Shown: positions 56,601-64,000 of the stretch, in pieces
Numbering within the stretch: position 1 is the stretch's first letter
Layout: every line of letters starts with the position of its first letter
Assembly (NCBI RefSeq): GCF_018812025.1
Contig: NC_063062.1
Location: forward strand, 866,754 to 930,753
From: Megalobrama amblycephala
Taxonomy: Eukaryota > Chordata > Actinopteri > Cypriniformes > Xenocyprididae
Direction of reading: 5' to 3'
Length of the DNA: 64,000 bases
Notes under the pieces: generated by a model
Database searches by the model: none
What the model was told of the DNA's origin: nothing
The model's input: only the letters and a program-made list of their open reading frames with translations
Made by a program: the position numbers and the translations under genes

Positions 56601-59600
56601 TTACTGAGGTTAATGATCTTTGTCGGACTGAGGAAAATGACAGTTCACACACAGAACTTTCTAAACATTCCAAAATGGAATTGGAATTTCACATATAAGA
56701 TGTTTTTGTTAGTGTGAATGATTCATCAGTGCACATTATTCCACAGAAAGAAATAAAATGAGGTAATTCGGACCTTCGGAATCTATGAATGTAAAAATCA
56801 GACTAAAGTAAATGTGAGCGAGGTTAATTGTAAAATGGTTGCTAAAGTGACAAATTGCTAGAGCTGTGTTGCCAGATTGGATGGACGATTTCCAGCCCAA
56901 AAGCCGCCCAAAACTTTAACTGTCAAAATAATGTGATAGAATTGTATTGCTGTGTCAATCAATGTTAAAATGGACATTTTTTAAAGGATTAGTTCACGTT
57001 CAAATTAAAATTTCCTGATAATTTACTCACCCCCATGTCATCCAAGATGTTCATGTCTTTCTTTCTTCAGTCGAAAAAAATCTCCAAACGGATAAAGATC
57101 AAAATTACAGTTTCATTGCAGCTTCAAATTGTCATATACAATATGCTATTGCAAGTATATAACAATTAGTTCAAACTTTGACCTGTGGAGGGCAGTAATA
57201 CACTTCTATTAGGAATTCTAATAGAGAAGAAGAAGAAGAGAGCTAGTTCAAGATGAGCATTTATGATTAAAACGTATATAATTAAAACATTTTTTTAGAA
57301 AATGAGTGATGGTTTCAGTAGATAAGACTCTTATTTCTCATCTGGGATCATGTAGAGCTCTTTGAAGCTGCACTGAAACTGTAATTTTGACCTTCAACCG
57401 TTTGGAGGCCATTAAAGTCCACTATAAGGAGAAAAATCCTGGAATGTTTTCATCAAAAACCTTCATTTCTTTTCGACTGCAGAAAGAAAGACATGAACAT
57501 CTTGGATGACATGGGGGTGAGTAAATTATCAGGAAATTTTTATTTGAAAGTGAACTAATCCTTTAACTCCGTAAAAGAAAGTAATGATGACAAAGTAATA
57601 TAAAAATAGATACATTTCACAGGAAAACGGATCAAATCAGGGCAAATGCATTAAAGAGAATGACCAAATATGACTATGTCAAAACGGCAATCAATGATGC
57701 ATTTTGTCGGAAAAACAAATGCATCATTAGGGGGAGGTATTTAAAGTATCATTTCCAACCTACGGTGCATTCCAAACGGAATACATGGGCTGCGTCTGAA
57801 AACTGTAAAATGCTGCCTTTGGAGGACACATTTCAAGGTAGGAAGGCATCAAGGCATGTCCGAATCCAATGTTAGCTTCACTTCCTGTCTCATGAGATAC
57901 CTTCATCTGATCGATTTTTCAAGGCAGCATAGATGTGTCCTTCACTGCCTTTGATATCCCACAATCCTGTGCTTTCCATTCTGAAAAATAAAGATGGCAT
58001 CCGAAAGTTGCGTTTGCTGGTCAGTTTGTGAGTAAATGTACATTTTTGACCAACATTTTCACTTTTGATGTCATTTCTAGCTTGAAATTACTACTGTAGT
58101 CATTAAATATTTGTTTAGTTCACAACAAAGCTTGCTGTAGATCATTAAACTATTATGCTGCCTCAGAAGTCTGTCCGAAATCTGTTTCATGAGGTGTCTT
58201 CATGCACAAACGCTGCCTTACAAGTCATTGCTTGATAAGGCGGTGAGGCAGCAAGTCAGCTACCCAGGTTTTCGGACGCAGCCATCGCCCTCCGAAGGGT
58301 CATTCCAAATCGAAGTCCTCAAAACTGGCCACTTCAAAGGGCCCTTCGGAATGAAGGGTACAACTGATGGACACTTCGGGCTCCCATGATCCTTTGCACA
58401 GGGAAGCTGTTTGGCGTCACAGAATGAGTATAGTTCGATTTTACCTATAAATGCATGTAGAGTATTTTTCTATACTACTGTAATATTTTTACGAGTTAGA
58501 TTTGGTACGTTATTATGGTCAAAATTACATTGTACTTGTACAGCTCCCTTTATCTGTCCATTCAGATGTTTCAAATACACAGACACAATATACAATATGG
58601 TGCGATAAACCAATAATAAATAAATAAACTTTGGGGGTCAACCAGCGTAGAGTTTTTTTGACCCCTACACCCTTCATCCCTGAGAAGCTCTCACTCCAGA
58701 GGGAAACCCTTTGAAGGGATTAGGGCATCGGGATGAGCCCTTCCGAATGGAACGCAGGGCTAATGTCCATGTTTTCACAGGATAAATTTAGAGTGTTTAA
58801 GCTTTCAAATGATGATTACTGAAATATGTGATAGGGAAAAAAGGCAATAAAAAAGCATGGCCTTCATATTTTACTTTGGGACTTTGTTTATGTTTGCAGA
58901 AAAGTCTCCCTGCGCTGCGTCTGTCTCTCCTGAACAGCCAGCAGTCTCTCACTCAACCTCTACAGCCCAACAAAACCAGCGTGACGCCGGTCCAGACGGG
59001 TGTCAGTGTGCGTCCACACCAGCCCAACAGCACCGCTGTACTGCCGCAAGTATGTTCTTATCACTCACTCTCTCTTCTCATCTCAGATATGGTTCTCTTT
59101 TTCATTCGTGCAATTCAGCAGAAACAATAACTAGTATCTTGTGTTAGATCACAGCATGGAAATAAGGATCCCAGACAGCATGTACATCTGTTAAAAAGGA
59201 ATCATTCTGCAAAACAACAAATATCTGATGCACTTATTTAAAAAAAAAAGCAGATTCTTAAAGACATTTAACAGGATATGTTTTTAAGATAAACTGCAAA
59301 CGCCCTAAAAACACATCTTCTTCCAGATGAAAACGCACATCAAATCTATGCAATTTACATGTGCTTTCAGGGATTTTTCTTTTTTGAATAAAAGAGTTTG
59401 ATGTACTATGAGACTGTAATAACTCAAAACTCTCACTTCAGTCACACACAACATTTATTAAAACAAAATTTTCTCAGTTGGACATCATCATCTGTGCCAT
59501 GACCTCATTAACATGTGACTACCTACACTCTAAAAAATGCCAAGTTGGGTTGAAAATGGACAAACCCAGCAATTGGGTTGTTTTAACCCACCTGTTGGGT

Positions 59601-62600
59601 TAAATGTTTGCCCAACCTGCTGGGTAGTTTTATTTAACTCAACTATTGTTTAAAAATTACTGTATTACTTAATTAAAATTAACCCAAGTATGTTGGAAAT
59701 GAACATTTATTAATGTTCAATTAATAATTATTAAACAATAAACATTTATTAAATTGCTTATTAATACATTTATATTAATAAACTATTAAACTATTACATT
59801 TCTATTAATAAAATATTAAAGCTTATTAATAAACATTCACCTTTTGTCTATTATTGTTGCCTCTAATTGCATCTGGTTTTTAGTTTCCCAACTATTTTGG
59901 GTTCATTTTAAGCTAGCCATATAGCAATTTTTAAACAATAGTTGGTTTAAATAAAACAAAACAGCGATTGGGTTGTTTTAACCCAGCGGTTGGGTTAAAT
60001 GTTTGCCCAGCCTGCTGGGTTAAAACAACCCAGTCGCTGGGTTTGTCCATTTTCAACCCAACTTGGGTTGTTTTTAACCCAGCATTTTTTAGAGTGTATA
60101 TTTGCATATCATTATTATTCATTCAGAAGCTTGCAAAGAATTAAAAAAGATTTATAAATGGTAAATATTGCTTTTTATCATATTGTAAATTGGTGCATAT
60201 ATTAACTTCTTTGTGTTAATTTAGTATAGAAATTGTTTTTTTTTTTCCTATTGAAAAAAGCAAAAATACACAGATATGCACTACCGTTAAAAATTTGGTG
60301 TCCTTAAGATTATAACTGATTTTGAAAGAAGTCTCTTTTGCATTAATTTGATCACAAATACAGTAAAAAATTTGATATATTTTTGCAGTTTAAAATAAGT
60401 GTTTTCTATGTGAATATATAGTAAAGTGTAATTTATATCATGTGATCAAAGCTGAATTTTCAGCATCATTACTCCAGTCTTCAGTGTCACATGATCCTTC
60501 AGAAATCATTCTAATATGATGATTTGCTGCTCAAGAAACATTTCTGATTATTATCAATGTTGAAAACAGTTGTGCTGCTTCATATTTTTGTGGAAACCAT
60601 CAAATAATGTATTTTTCAGGATTCTTTGATGAATAAAAAGTTTAAAAGAACAGCATTTATTTGTACGGAGGACAAATAAATATGAGATGGGATGAAAAAT
60701 TTATATCACAAAGATTTGAGTTTTGAATATAAGAATATTGAGTTTGAATATAAGTTTTTCCCCCATATTATATTTATTTTCCTTCACCAAATCCCTTTGA
60801 AGCTCTAAATAGAAATGTGTTGTGACATTATAAATGTCTTTACTGTCACTTTTGATCAATATAATGCATAAATAAAAGTATTAATTTCTTTAATTTTCTT
60901 TCAAAAAAAATCATGCTGACCCAAAACTTTTTAACGATAGTGCATATTAAATTTCTTCAAAAGGCTGAAAAACATTGAAATATATTTTTAAGCTATAATC
61001 GCCCAACCCTAAATAAATGTGAAACAAATATCGACGGTGAGTTTGTCTCTTGCTGCGGAGCCTCAGTTTGTGTCTGAGGTTTTCCGTGTCTTCACAAGGA
61101 GATCTCCCCGAGGTTTGTAGGCTCTGAGCTGTAATGTAGCGACAGTGTCCGGGCACAAGAAAACAAGTCAGAGAAATATGCAGGCGGAGGGAAAGTGGAC
61201 TGGATGGATGGGATTTGCTCAGGGCGGCACTGAGGGACTCACGGGGGACGGAAGCGTCTCTATTAGAGCTGTTCCTGTGTTCTGCCCCTCTCCTCACTTT
61301 GTCACTACCTTGTTTTCTTCCTCTTTCTCTCTCTATTGTGCTCGGAAAATATCAGCCTGTGTATTTCATACCACACCCAGATGTGCGTTTCATTAATGCA
61401 CACATTTATCTCCATGAAAACACAGAACTCAACATGAATTTAAAAAAGGTCTCTATTTTATTATTACATGTTCTTTTTTTTTTTTTTATAATGCAATTTA
61501 CAAATTTACAAAAGCCTGACATGTGAGATAAAAATAAAAAATTAAACAGTTTGAAATGGAACAGTTTGAAATGGAACAGTTTTTGAGACAAAATATTAAA
61601 AACAAATCATGAATTTGTTTTTTGTTGAGTATCATATTTGATACATCAGAGCTTTAATGGCTCATATAATGTGATACAGTGAGAATATGGACGAAAAACA
61701 GCTCAAAACTGATATTAATATGGACAAAAAGTGATGAAATTCTGATGCTTGTAATGTAAATCAATGAGATCTTTATAACAGTATAGCAGATACTTACATT
61801 AAAATGCATATAAATATCAATATCTGCCAATAATATGTCTTAGTAAGACGATATTTAACTGATTAGTTTTATGACCAAAGCTCTGTATAGTTTTAAAACA
61901 TATAATGCAATGCAATACAATGATGATTGAGAGATGAACAAATAAACCTGATGATCATATTTGAGACACATGATTTTTCTAAAAATAAAAATGCCTGGAT
62001 AATCAAGTAAACCTGAGCTGCTTCAGTCCAGTAAGTGTTTATCTTGAAATATTACTAACAATATAAAAGCTTTTCTTTATAAAAACCAGTACAGATTTTA
62101 CATGAAGCACGAGCTGAAGGAGGATGTTTGTACAATTACACTGAAAGACTTTTACTTGCTAAAAAACATATGAGCTATCAATCAGACGACAGAAGCATGT
62201 GGTAGATCGCGTGCAGAAATTGCATATCAAATATGATACAGTAGGCTTTATAAATGATCATTTATAATTTACTCACCCCCATGTCATCCAAGATGTTCAT
62301 GTCTTTCTTTCTTCAGTTGAAAAGAAATGAAGGTTTTTGAGGAAAACATTCCAGGATTTTTCTCCATATAGTGGACTTCACTGGGGTTCAACGGGTTGAA
62401 AATGTCAGTTTCAGTGCAGCTTCAAAGAGCTCTACATGATCCCAGACGAGGAATAAGAGTCTGATCTAGAGAATCCATCGGTTATTTTCTAAAAAAAATA
62501 AAAATTATGTATTTTTTAACCACAAATGGTCGTCTTGCACTGCTCTGAGATGTGCCACGCATGACGTGATCATGCATCATGCGTAATCAATATTAATTCT

Positions 62601-63698
62601 GAATTAGTTCCAGACACAAAACTGGCCCAGACTGTAAGACTGTTGTTCAGATATGAAGGTGAAATGGTGTGAATCTTTGTATGTTTGTAGGGTATCAAGA
62701 GGGCGGCGGGTCCTGGAGGTCAGATACGGATGCCCGTGGTCATCACGCAGACGGTGCGAGCGACAGGTGAGACGCCCAACACAACACAACACAGATGACT
62801 TTCATTTATTTATGCATTCATCAGCTCTGTATGAACCATCTGATCTCGCACACACACTTCTGTACAGGTGTGTGCATGCAGATTTGATCTGTCTTTCTTT
62901 TCCTGCCCATCATAGTCTGATGTGTGTTATATTTTTGCCCTGAAAGTGGATTTTCAGGGGGATAGTTTCTAAAAATACCGTCTCCTGTAGCTGTGGGCCA
63001 AGAACATGCCTCTTAAAATCACGTTCAAATGCACCCTGGCAGTCGCTGTGTGTGTTTGTGTGTGTGTGTGTGTCGACACGTTGAGGAGTGTATAGGGGAA
63101 CTCTGAGAGACAGACAGAGGAAAATATAGAAAGAAGAGCAAGATGCATGAAGACAAAAGCAGAGAATCAGTAAAAATGGCAGCGCTCCCTGTTTTTCTGT
63201 CTCTTTTCGGGGGAATCTCACGAAACCTGTCAAGAACATGCCCGGGTCATGCACTGAAAAAAATGCTAACCTAAAAATAGAAATCTAGATTAACTGATTT
63301 TATTCAAGTCACACTGAATCACAATCAATGCAATGATTTATACCAACAAAGCTATTTTTTATGCATTAAGTCAGGTAGAAATATCTATCAAATGTGTGTA
63401 ATGTGAAGAAAATAATAGAAAATCTTAATGCTTCTAATATAGGCTTCTTTAGTTTTATGCAAAACACAATGTCTTGGTGTGAAATGTGACGTGCACATCT
63501 GAGCTGGTTGAGCTCCAGACAGAATCAGGTTTGTTGAAAATAGGTGTGTAGGTTCATGATAATGTTGTCTTGTCTTTTCCCAGGTACTTTAGGGAAGCCT
63601 GTAGCTTTCCAGACGGGCAAAAGCCCTGCGGGCGTCTCCATACAGCTCTCAGGAAACCAGAAAAACAAGCTGAATGACCCGGGGGGAGGCTCGTTCAG
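37539..63698 (+). CDS. taf4: TAF4, TFIID subunit, 5' part (gene runs off the window)
   Basis: The coding exons are 37,539-38,520; 42,458-42,600; 51,218-51,328; 53,354-53,497; 55,978-56,100; 56,308-56,397; 58,900-59,049; 62,691-62,766; and 63,584-63,698. They give about 644 residues, all in consistent phase. TAF4 is a TFIID core subunit pairing with TAF12 through a C-terminal histone fold, and it is a coactivator target for CREB and Sp1. Visible are the N-terminal SEVDEKAVSDLVGSLESQL, a short poly-Gln tract, long Ala/Pro/Ser/Gln-rich regions, MVLVRTEMGQLVMVPQQALA, the TAFH/NHR1 domain (about residues 461-541) and NKLNDPGGGSFR, which in human immediately precedes the histone-fold region. That domain is therefore beyond the window. 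The N-terminus favours TAF4 over TAF4B. Confidence 0.93.
38917..40136. mobile_element. 1.2-kb foldback Tc1/mariner-like element, almost fully palindromic
   Basis: The ends CAGTTGCAAGAAAAAGTATG and CATACTTTTTCTTGCAACTG are flanked by TA on both sides (38,915-38,916 and 40,137-40,138). The two halves are inverted copies of each other nearly to the centre (near 39,550). For example, CTCCAGCTCCTGCAGATTCT at the left matches AGAATCTGCAGGAGCTGGAG at the right. There is no transposase. The same family is at 1,857-2,670. Confidence 0.92.
40975..41436. mobile_element. palindromic MITE with CCCAACTTGGGTTG repeats, degenerate
   Basis: Left words AACACAAGTTGAGTTAAATA and GGTTGTTTTGACCCAGCAG are mirrored at the right by TTTCAACCCAACTTGGG and TTTTTAACCCAGCATG. 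A better-preserved copy is at 59,526-60,096. Confidence 0.75.
41504..41538. repeat. T homopolymer
   Basis: A run of more than 30 T. Confidence 0.95.
41894..42277. mobile_element. hAT MITE, 384 bp
   Basis: TAGGGATGCATGATATATCG at the left and ATATCGCTGCATCCCTA at the right form the terminal repeat. The flanking octamers GCTATTTT and ACTATTTT differ at one position, consistent with a hAT target duplication. Internal ATCGGTTATCG repeats are present. Confidence 0.85.
42458..42600 (+). CDS. taf4: taf4 exon 2
   Basis: It follows GTTTGAG, joins in phase 1 (G|GT) and encodes MVLVRTEMGQLVMVPQQALA, then QAQAQNSISPRPSTPTSVAT. This corresponds to the human segment starting MVLVRSENGQLLMIPQQ in the Gln-rich activation region. 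The CAG|GTACAC donor is in phase 0. Confidence 0.92.
42688..43300 (+). mobile_element. second copy of the TTAAAGTGCTCCTATTAT element, right end lost
   Basis: It starts TTAAAGTGCTCCTATTATAC and shares with 26,589-28,680 the words GAGCTGCTCTGCTTTAATTGG and GCGGGGCAAAGAGACGCTGTT (close equivalents in the other copy). The right terminal repeat is not found. Confidence 0.75.
43301..45537 (+). other. taf4 intron 2, unique-looking part
   Basis: No exon is recognised. There are short T runs (about 44,923-44,941) and two CATCTAGTGGCGC/CACCAGATGGCGCC-type words near 43,995 and 44,630, probably from dispersed repeats. Nothing else stands out. Confidence 0.5.
45541..46010. repeat. minisatellite, TATACACTATGCACT units
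   Basis: About 470 bp is made of TATACACTATACACTATGCA and CTTATACACTATACACTA units, repeated dozens of times. Because units vary around multiples of three, every plus frame is open and reads as tyrosine/histidine/leucine/threonine. These are not genes. Confidence 0.95.
46273..47215. repeat. degenerate satellite, GCTAGCAACATGTTAAATCAT, first block
   Basis: Imperfect units of 15-25 bp are built from CATGCTAGCAA, CATGTTAAATCATG and TTAGCAACATG. No coding content is present. A related block lies at 48,402-50,641. Confidence 0.9.
47216..48280 (+). other. taf4 intron 2, stretch between satellite blocks
   Basis: About 1 kb without repeat structure. It contains GC-richer DNA around 47,580-47,960 with chance frames. 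No splice-bounded coding segment matching TAF4 is seen. Confidence 0.5.
48281..48393. repeat. direct repeat flanking the second satellite block, left copy
   Basis: The 113-bp stretch ATGCAAGCAATCACATTATT ... GCTGTAAACTAG recurs at 50,643-50,764. Shared words include CAAGCTGATTGGCCTCTGC and TTTAAATAGTCTGGTTCA. Confidence 0.85.
48402..50641. repeat. degenerate satellite, GCTAGCAACATGTTAAATCAT, second block
   Basis: It uses the same unit vocabulary as 46,273-47,215. It is interrupted by a TTAA palindromic MITE (48,776-49,565) and bordered by 113-122-bp direct repeats on both sides. Confidence 0.9.
48776..49565. mobile_element. TTAA palindromic MITE (AGGGATAGTTCACCCAAAAA)
   Basis: TTAAAGGGATAGTTCACCCA at the left is mirrored by TGGGTGAACTATCCCTTTAA at the right. 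The arms are inverted copies of each other for about 390 bp. The two similar 76-codon frames on opposite strands are mirror translations of the arms. It sits inside the satellite. Confidence 0.92.
50643..50764. repeat. direct repeat flanking the second satellite block, right copy
   Basis: Counterpart of 48,281-48,393, with a 10-bp extra segment (GCTGATCCTG). Confidence 0.85.
51218..51328 (+). CDS. taf4: taf4 exon 3
   Basis: After CTCCCTGCAG, a 111-bp phase-0 exon encodes SPVSTPAIRPAPAAQTKLVQ, then SSSPSVAAQTSTATGPA, ending at GCT|GTGAGC. It is the low-complexity Ala/Ser/Thr/Pro linker typical of this part of TAF4. Confidence 0.82.
51329..53353 (+). other. taf4 intron 3
   Basis: A CT-rich tract directly follows the donor (51,350-51,415). 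A MITE of about 219 bp is at 52,893-53,111. The remainder is AT-rich with no exon seen. Confidence 0.6.
52893..53111. mobile_element. MITE with CACTCTTAAAAATAAAGG ends
   Basis: CACTCTTAAAAATAAAGG at the left is mirrored by CCTTTAATTTTAAGAGTG at the right. The interior repeats AAGAACC/GGTTCTT words. Confidence 0.8.
53354..53497 (+). CDS. taf4: taf4 exon 4
   Basis: After CCTCCTCTAG, a 144-bp phase-0 exon encodes KAPVAAAVAVTAPQQVQPAL, then GPQGPLTQMPLAPQSAAAPA and ending VVSQ before GTCTGT. It belongs to the Ala/Gln/Pro-rich region before the TAFH domain. Confidence 0.82.
53630..53673. repeat. (CA)n microsatellite
   Basis: About 21 CA units in taf4 intron 4. Confidence 0.97.
53809..55045 (+). 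mobile_element. CACTACCGTTCAAAAG-type MITE split by a TTAA element
   Basis: The left part (53,809-54,249, starting CACTACTGTTCAAAAG) ends at ATCAATTTAA. The family continues at 55,006 with TTAATGCTTCCTTGATGAAT. The two halves are separated by the TTAA palindrome 54,246-55,009. The right terminal repeat of the outer element is missing. Confidence 0.8.
54246..55009. mobile_element. TTAA palindromic MITE inserted in the previous element
   Basis: TTAAAGGGTTAGTTTACC at the left and GGGTGAACTAACCCTTTAA at the right. The arms are inverted copies (for example CAGTTCATGTGAGTACAGTG against CACTGTACTCACATGAACTG). It duplicates TTAA of the host element. Confidence 0.9.
55313..55484. mobile_element. short MITE with telomere-like core
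   Basis: GTGCCAAATTTCGACCCCCT is mirrored by GGGGGATCGAAATTCAGCAC, and GATTATTACCCCCCT by GGGGGGTAATAATTTGG. Between the arms lies TTAGGTTTAGGATTAGG, similar to but not equal to vertebrate telomere repeats. Confidence 0.75.
55978..56100 (+). CDS. taf4: taf4 exon 5, first half of TAFH (NHR1) domain
   Basis: After CTCATCAG it encodes EMQENVKKCKNFLATLIKLA, then SHNSPSPETSRNVKALVQDL and L. It aligns with human ETMENVKKCKNFLSTLIKLA. TAFH binds hydrophobic motifs of activators and E-proteins. Confidence 0.96.
56308..56397 (+). CDS. taf4: taf4 exon 6, second half of TAFH domain
   Basis: After TCCTCTCAG it encodes DAKIDPEEFTSRLQSELKSS and PQPYLVPFLK, matching the human EDFTSRLYRELNSSPQPYL segment. 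The donor is AAG|GTACGT. Confidence 0.96.
56981..57566. mobile_element. TTAA palindromic MITE (AGGATTAGTTCAC)
   Basis: TTAAAGGATTAGTTCACGTT at the left is mirrored by AAAGTGAACTAATCCTTTAA at the right. Internal inverted words are ACCCCCATGTCATCCAAGAT and ATCTTGGATGACATGGGGGT. A fragment of the same family is at 62,262-62,535. Confidence 0.88.
57764..58757. mobile_element. nested MITE pair (ATTCCAAACGGAAT and GGCTGCGTCTGAAAAC ends)
   Basis: The outer ends GTGCATTCCAAACGGAATAC and CCCTTCCGAATGGAACGCAG are inverse. The inner element, 57,788-58,283, runs from GCTGCGTCTGAAAAC to GTTTTCGGACGCAGC. No coding content is present. Confidence 0.6.
58900..59049 (+). CDS. taf4: taf4 exon 7
   Basis: After TATGTTTGCAG a 150-bp phase-0 exon encodes KSLPALRLSLLNSQQSLTQP, then VQTGVSVRPHQPNSTAVLPQ at its end. 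KSLPALR continues the conserved PYLVPFLK(R)SLPALR of TAF4. Confidence 0.93.
59526..60096. mobile_element. palindromic MITE with CACTCTAAAAAATGC ends
   Basis: CACTCTAAAAAATGC at the left is mirrored by GCATTTTTTAGAGTG at the right, with TA outside both ends. The interior holds GGGTTGTTTTAACCCA-type inverted words. Confidence 0.88.
60279..60942 (+). mobile_element. CACTACCGTTCAAAAG-type MITE, full copy
   Basis: It starts CACTACCGTTAAAAATTTGG and ends CCAAAACTTTTTAACGATAG. It contains ACTCCAGTCTTCAGTGTCAC and ACTGTCACTTTTGATCAAT. A 100-bp AT-rich insertion near 60,690-60,800 distinguishes it. Confidence 0.85.
60943..62690 (+). other. rest of taf4 intron 7
   Basis: No exon was found. A piece near 61,030-61,330 is GC-richer and has open frames on both strands but no TAF4 match. 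A fragment of the AGGATTAGTTCAC MITE family lies at about 62,262-62,535 (CTCACCCCCATGTCATCCAA). Confidence 0.5.
62262..62535. repeat. fragment of the AGGATTAGTTCAC MITE family
   Basis: Shares TTTACTCACCCCCATGTCAT, AAAACATTCCAGGATTTTTC and GCAGCTTCAAAGAGCTCTAC (or inverted equivalents) with 56,981-57,566. The termini are missing. Confidence 0.75.
62691..62766 (+). CDS. taf4: taf4 exon 8
   Basis: After ATGTTTGTAG a 76-bp exon encodes GIKRAAGPGGQIRMPVVITQ and TVRAT, ending ACAG|GTGAGA in phase 1. The join to the next exon is in frame. Confidence 0.8.
63584..63698 (+). CDS. taf4: taf4 exon 9, last in window
   Basis: After TCTTTTCCCAG it encodes TLGKPVAFQTGKSPAGVSIQ, then LSGNQKNKLNDPGGGSFR, matching human QKNKLKEPGGGSFRDDDDIN, and ends CAG|GTACGG in phase 2. 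The next exon should encode the acidic DDDDIND start of the C-terminal region and lies beyond 64,000. Confidence 0.92.
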
Positions 63699-64000
63699 GT
63701 ACGGAGATGTGTGCTGTAACGCCGGCCGCTGGCACACGGGGGCAGCGTTTCACCAAGCTGCTCCTGATGACTGCGGGCGACACTCTCAGCGAGGGCCGAC
63801 CGCTGCCTCTCATCCTCCCATTCCTTCTCCTTATGCTTTCTTTTCTCTCTTGTTTGCTCAAAACTGTCGCTCTGTACGTCAGCGAGACTGAACACATGAG
63901 AGAGCTTAATGTGAAATAGCTCATGGCTTTAGTGTCTGCTTTACCGGATGCTGCTTTTTCCTTTTAATGTGCGTTAAAAACAAGCTAAATACTTTAAAAT
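63699..64000 (+). other. start of taf4 intron 9
   Basis: About 300 bp of intron follow the donor GTACGG. Chance frames on both strands are present, and no exon is seen before the window ends. Confidence 0.6.

Overview
The window is vertebrate genomic DNA, almost certainly from a cyprinid teleost (zebrafish, carp or goldfish group). Genes are split into short exons with GT-AG introns, the spacers are AT-rich, and there is a dense load of short non-autonomous DNA transposons of types typical of cyprinids. These include TTAA-bordered palindromes ending in AGGGATAGTTCACCC, elements beginning CACTACCGTTCAAAAG, and many hAT elements with 8-bp target duplications. No bacterial gene, tRNA, rRNA or CRISPR array was seen. 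Most open reading frames are chance frames in introns or repeats.

Layout. (1) 1-13,200 is intergenic and built of stacked or nested DNA transposons, including a hAT element inserted inside another hAT element (4,705-6,960), both with perfect 8-bp target duplications. (2) 13,308-14,665 (+) holds exons of a CD2/SLAM-like immunoglobulin-superfamily receptor: a cysteine-free V-like domain, a transmembrane exon and a possible short tail. A decayed exon of the same kind lies at about 11,209, and no leader exon was found. (3) 16,901-35,024 (-) is a complete LSM14 gene (RAP55, an mRNP/P-body translational repressor). Eleven putative coding exons were joined by hand, ten constitutive and one 30-nt microexon, predicting 476 residues without the microexon. 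The sequence is LSM14A-type. (4) 35,025-37,538 is the shared upstream region of two divergent genes. It has a CpG-rich LSM14 promoter with recognisable motifs, about 1.6 kb of TATAA-derived tandem repeat, and a CRE-like site close to the TAF4 start. (5) 37,539 to the window end (+) is the 5' part of TAF4 (TFIID subunit): nine coding exons covering the N-terminal region, glutamine-rich activation region and TAFH/NHR1 domain. The C-terminal histone fold lies beyond the window. Its introns carry a 1.2-kb palindromic element, minisatellites, a 4-kb GCTAGCAACATG-type satellite and many MITEs.

Both complete or near-complete genes are housekeeping regulators, one of transcription initiation (TAF4) and one of mRNA storage and translation (LSM14). 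They are arranged head to head, as TAF4 and LSM14B are in human, although the protein here looks like the A paralogue. The receptor is functionally unrelated. All exon joins are inferred from splice consensus, reading phase and remembered family sequence, not from transcripts.
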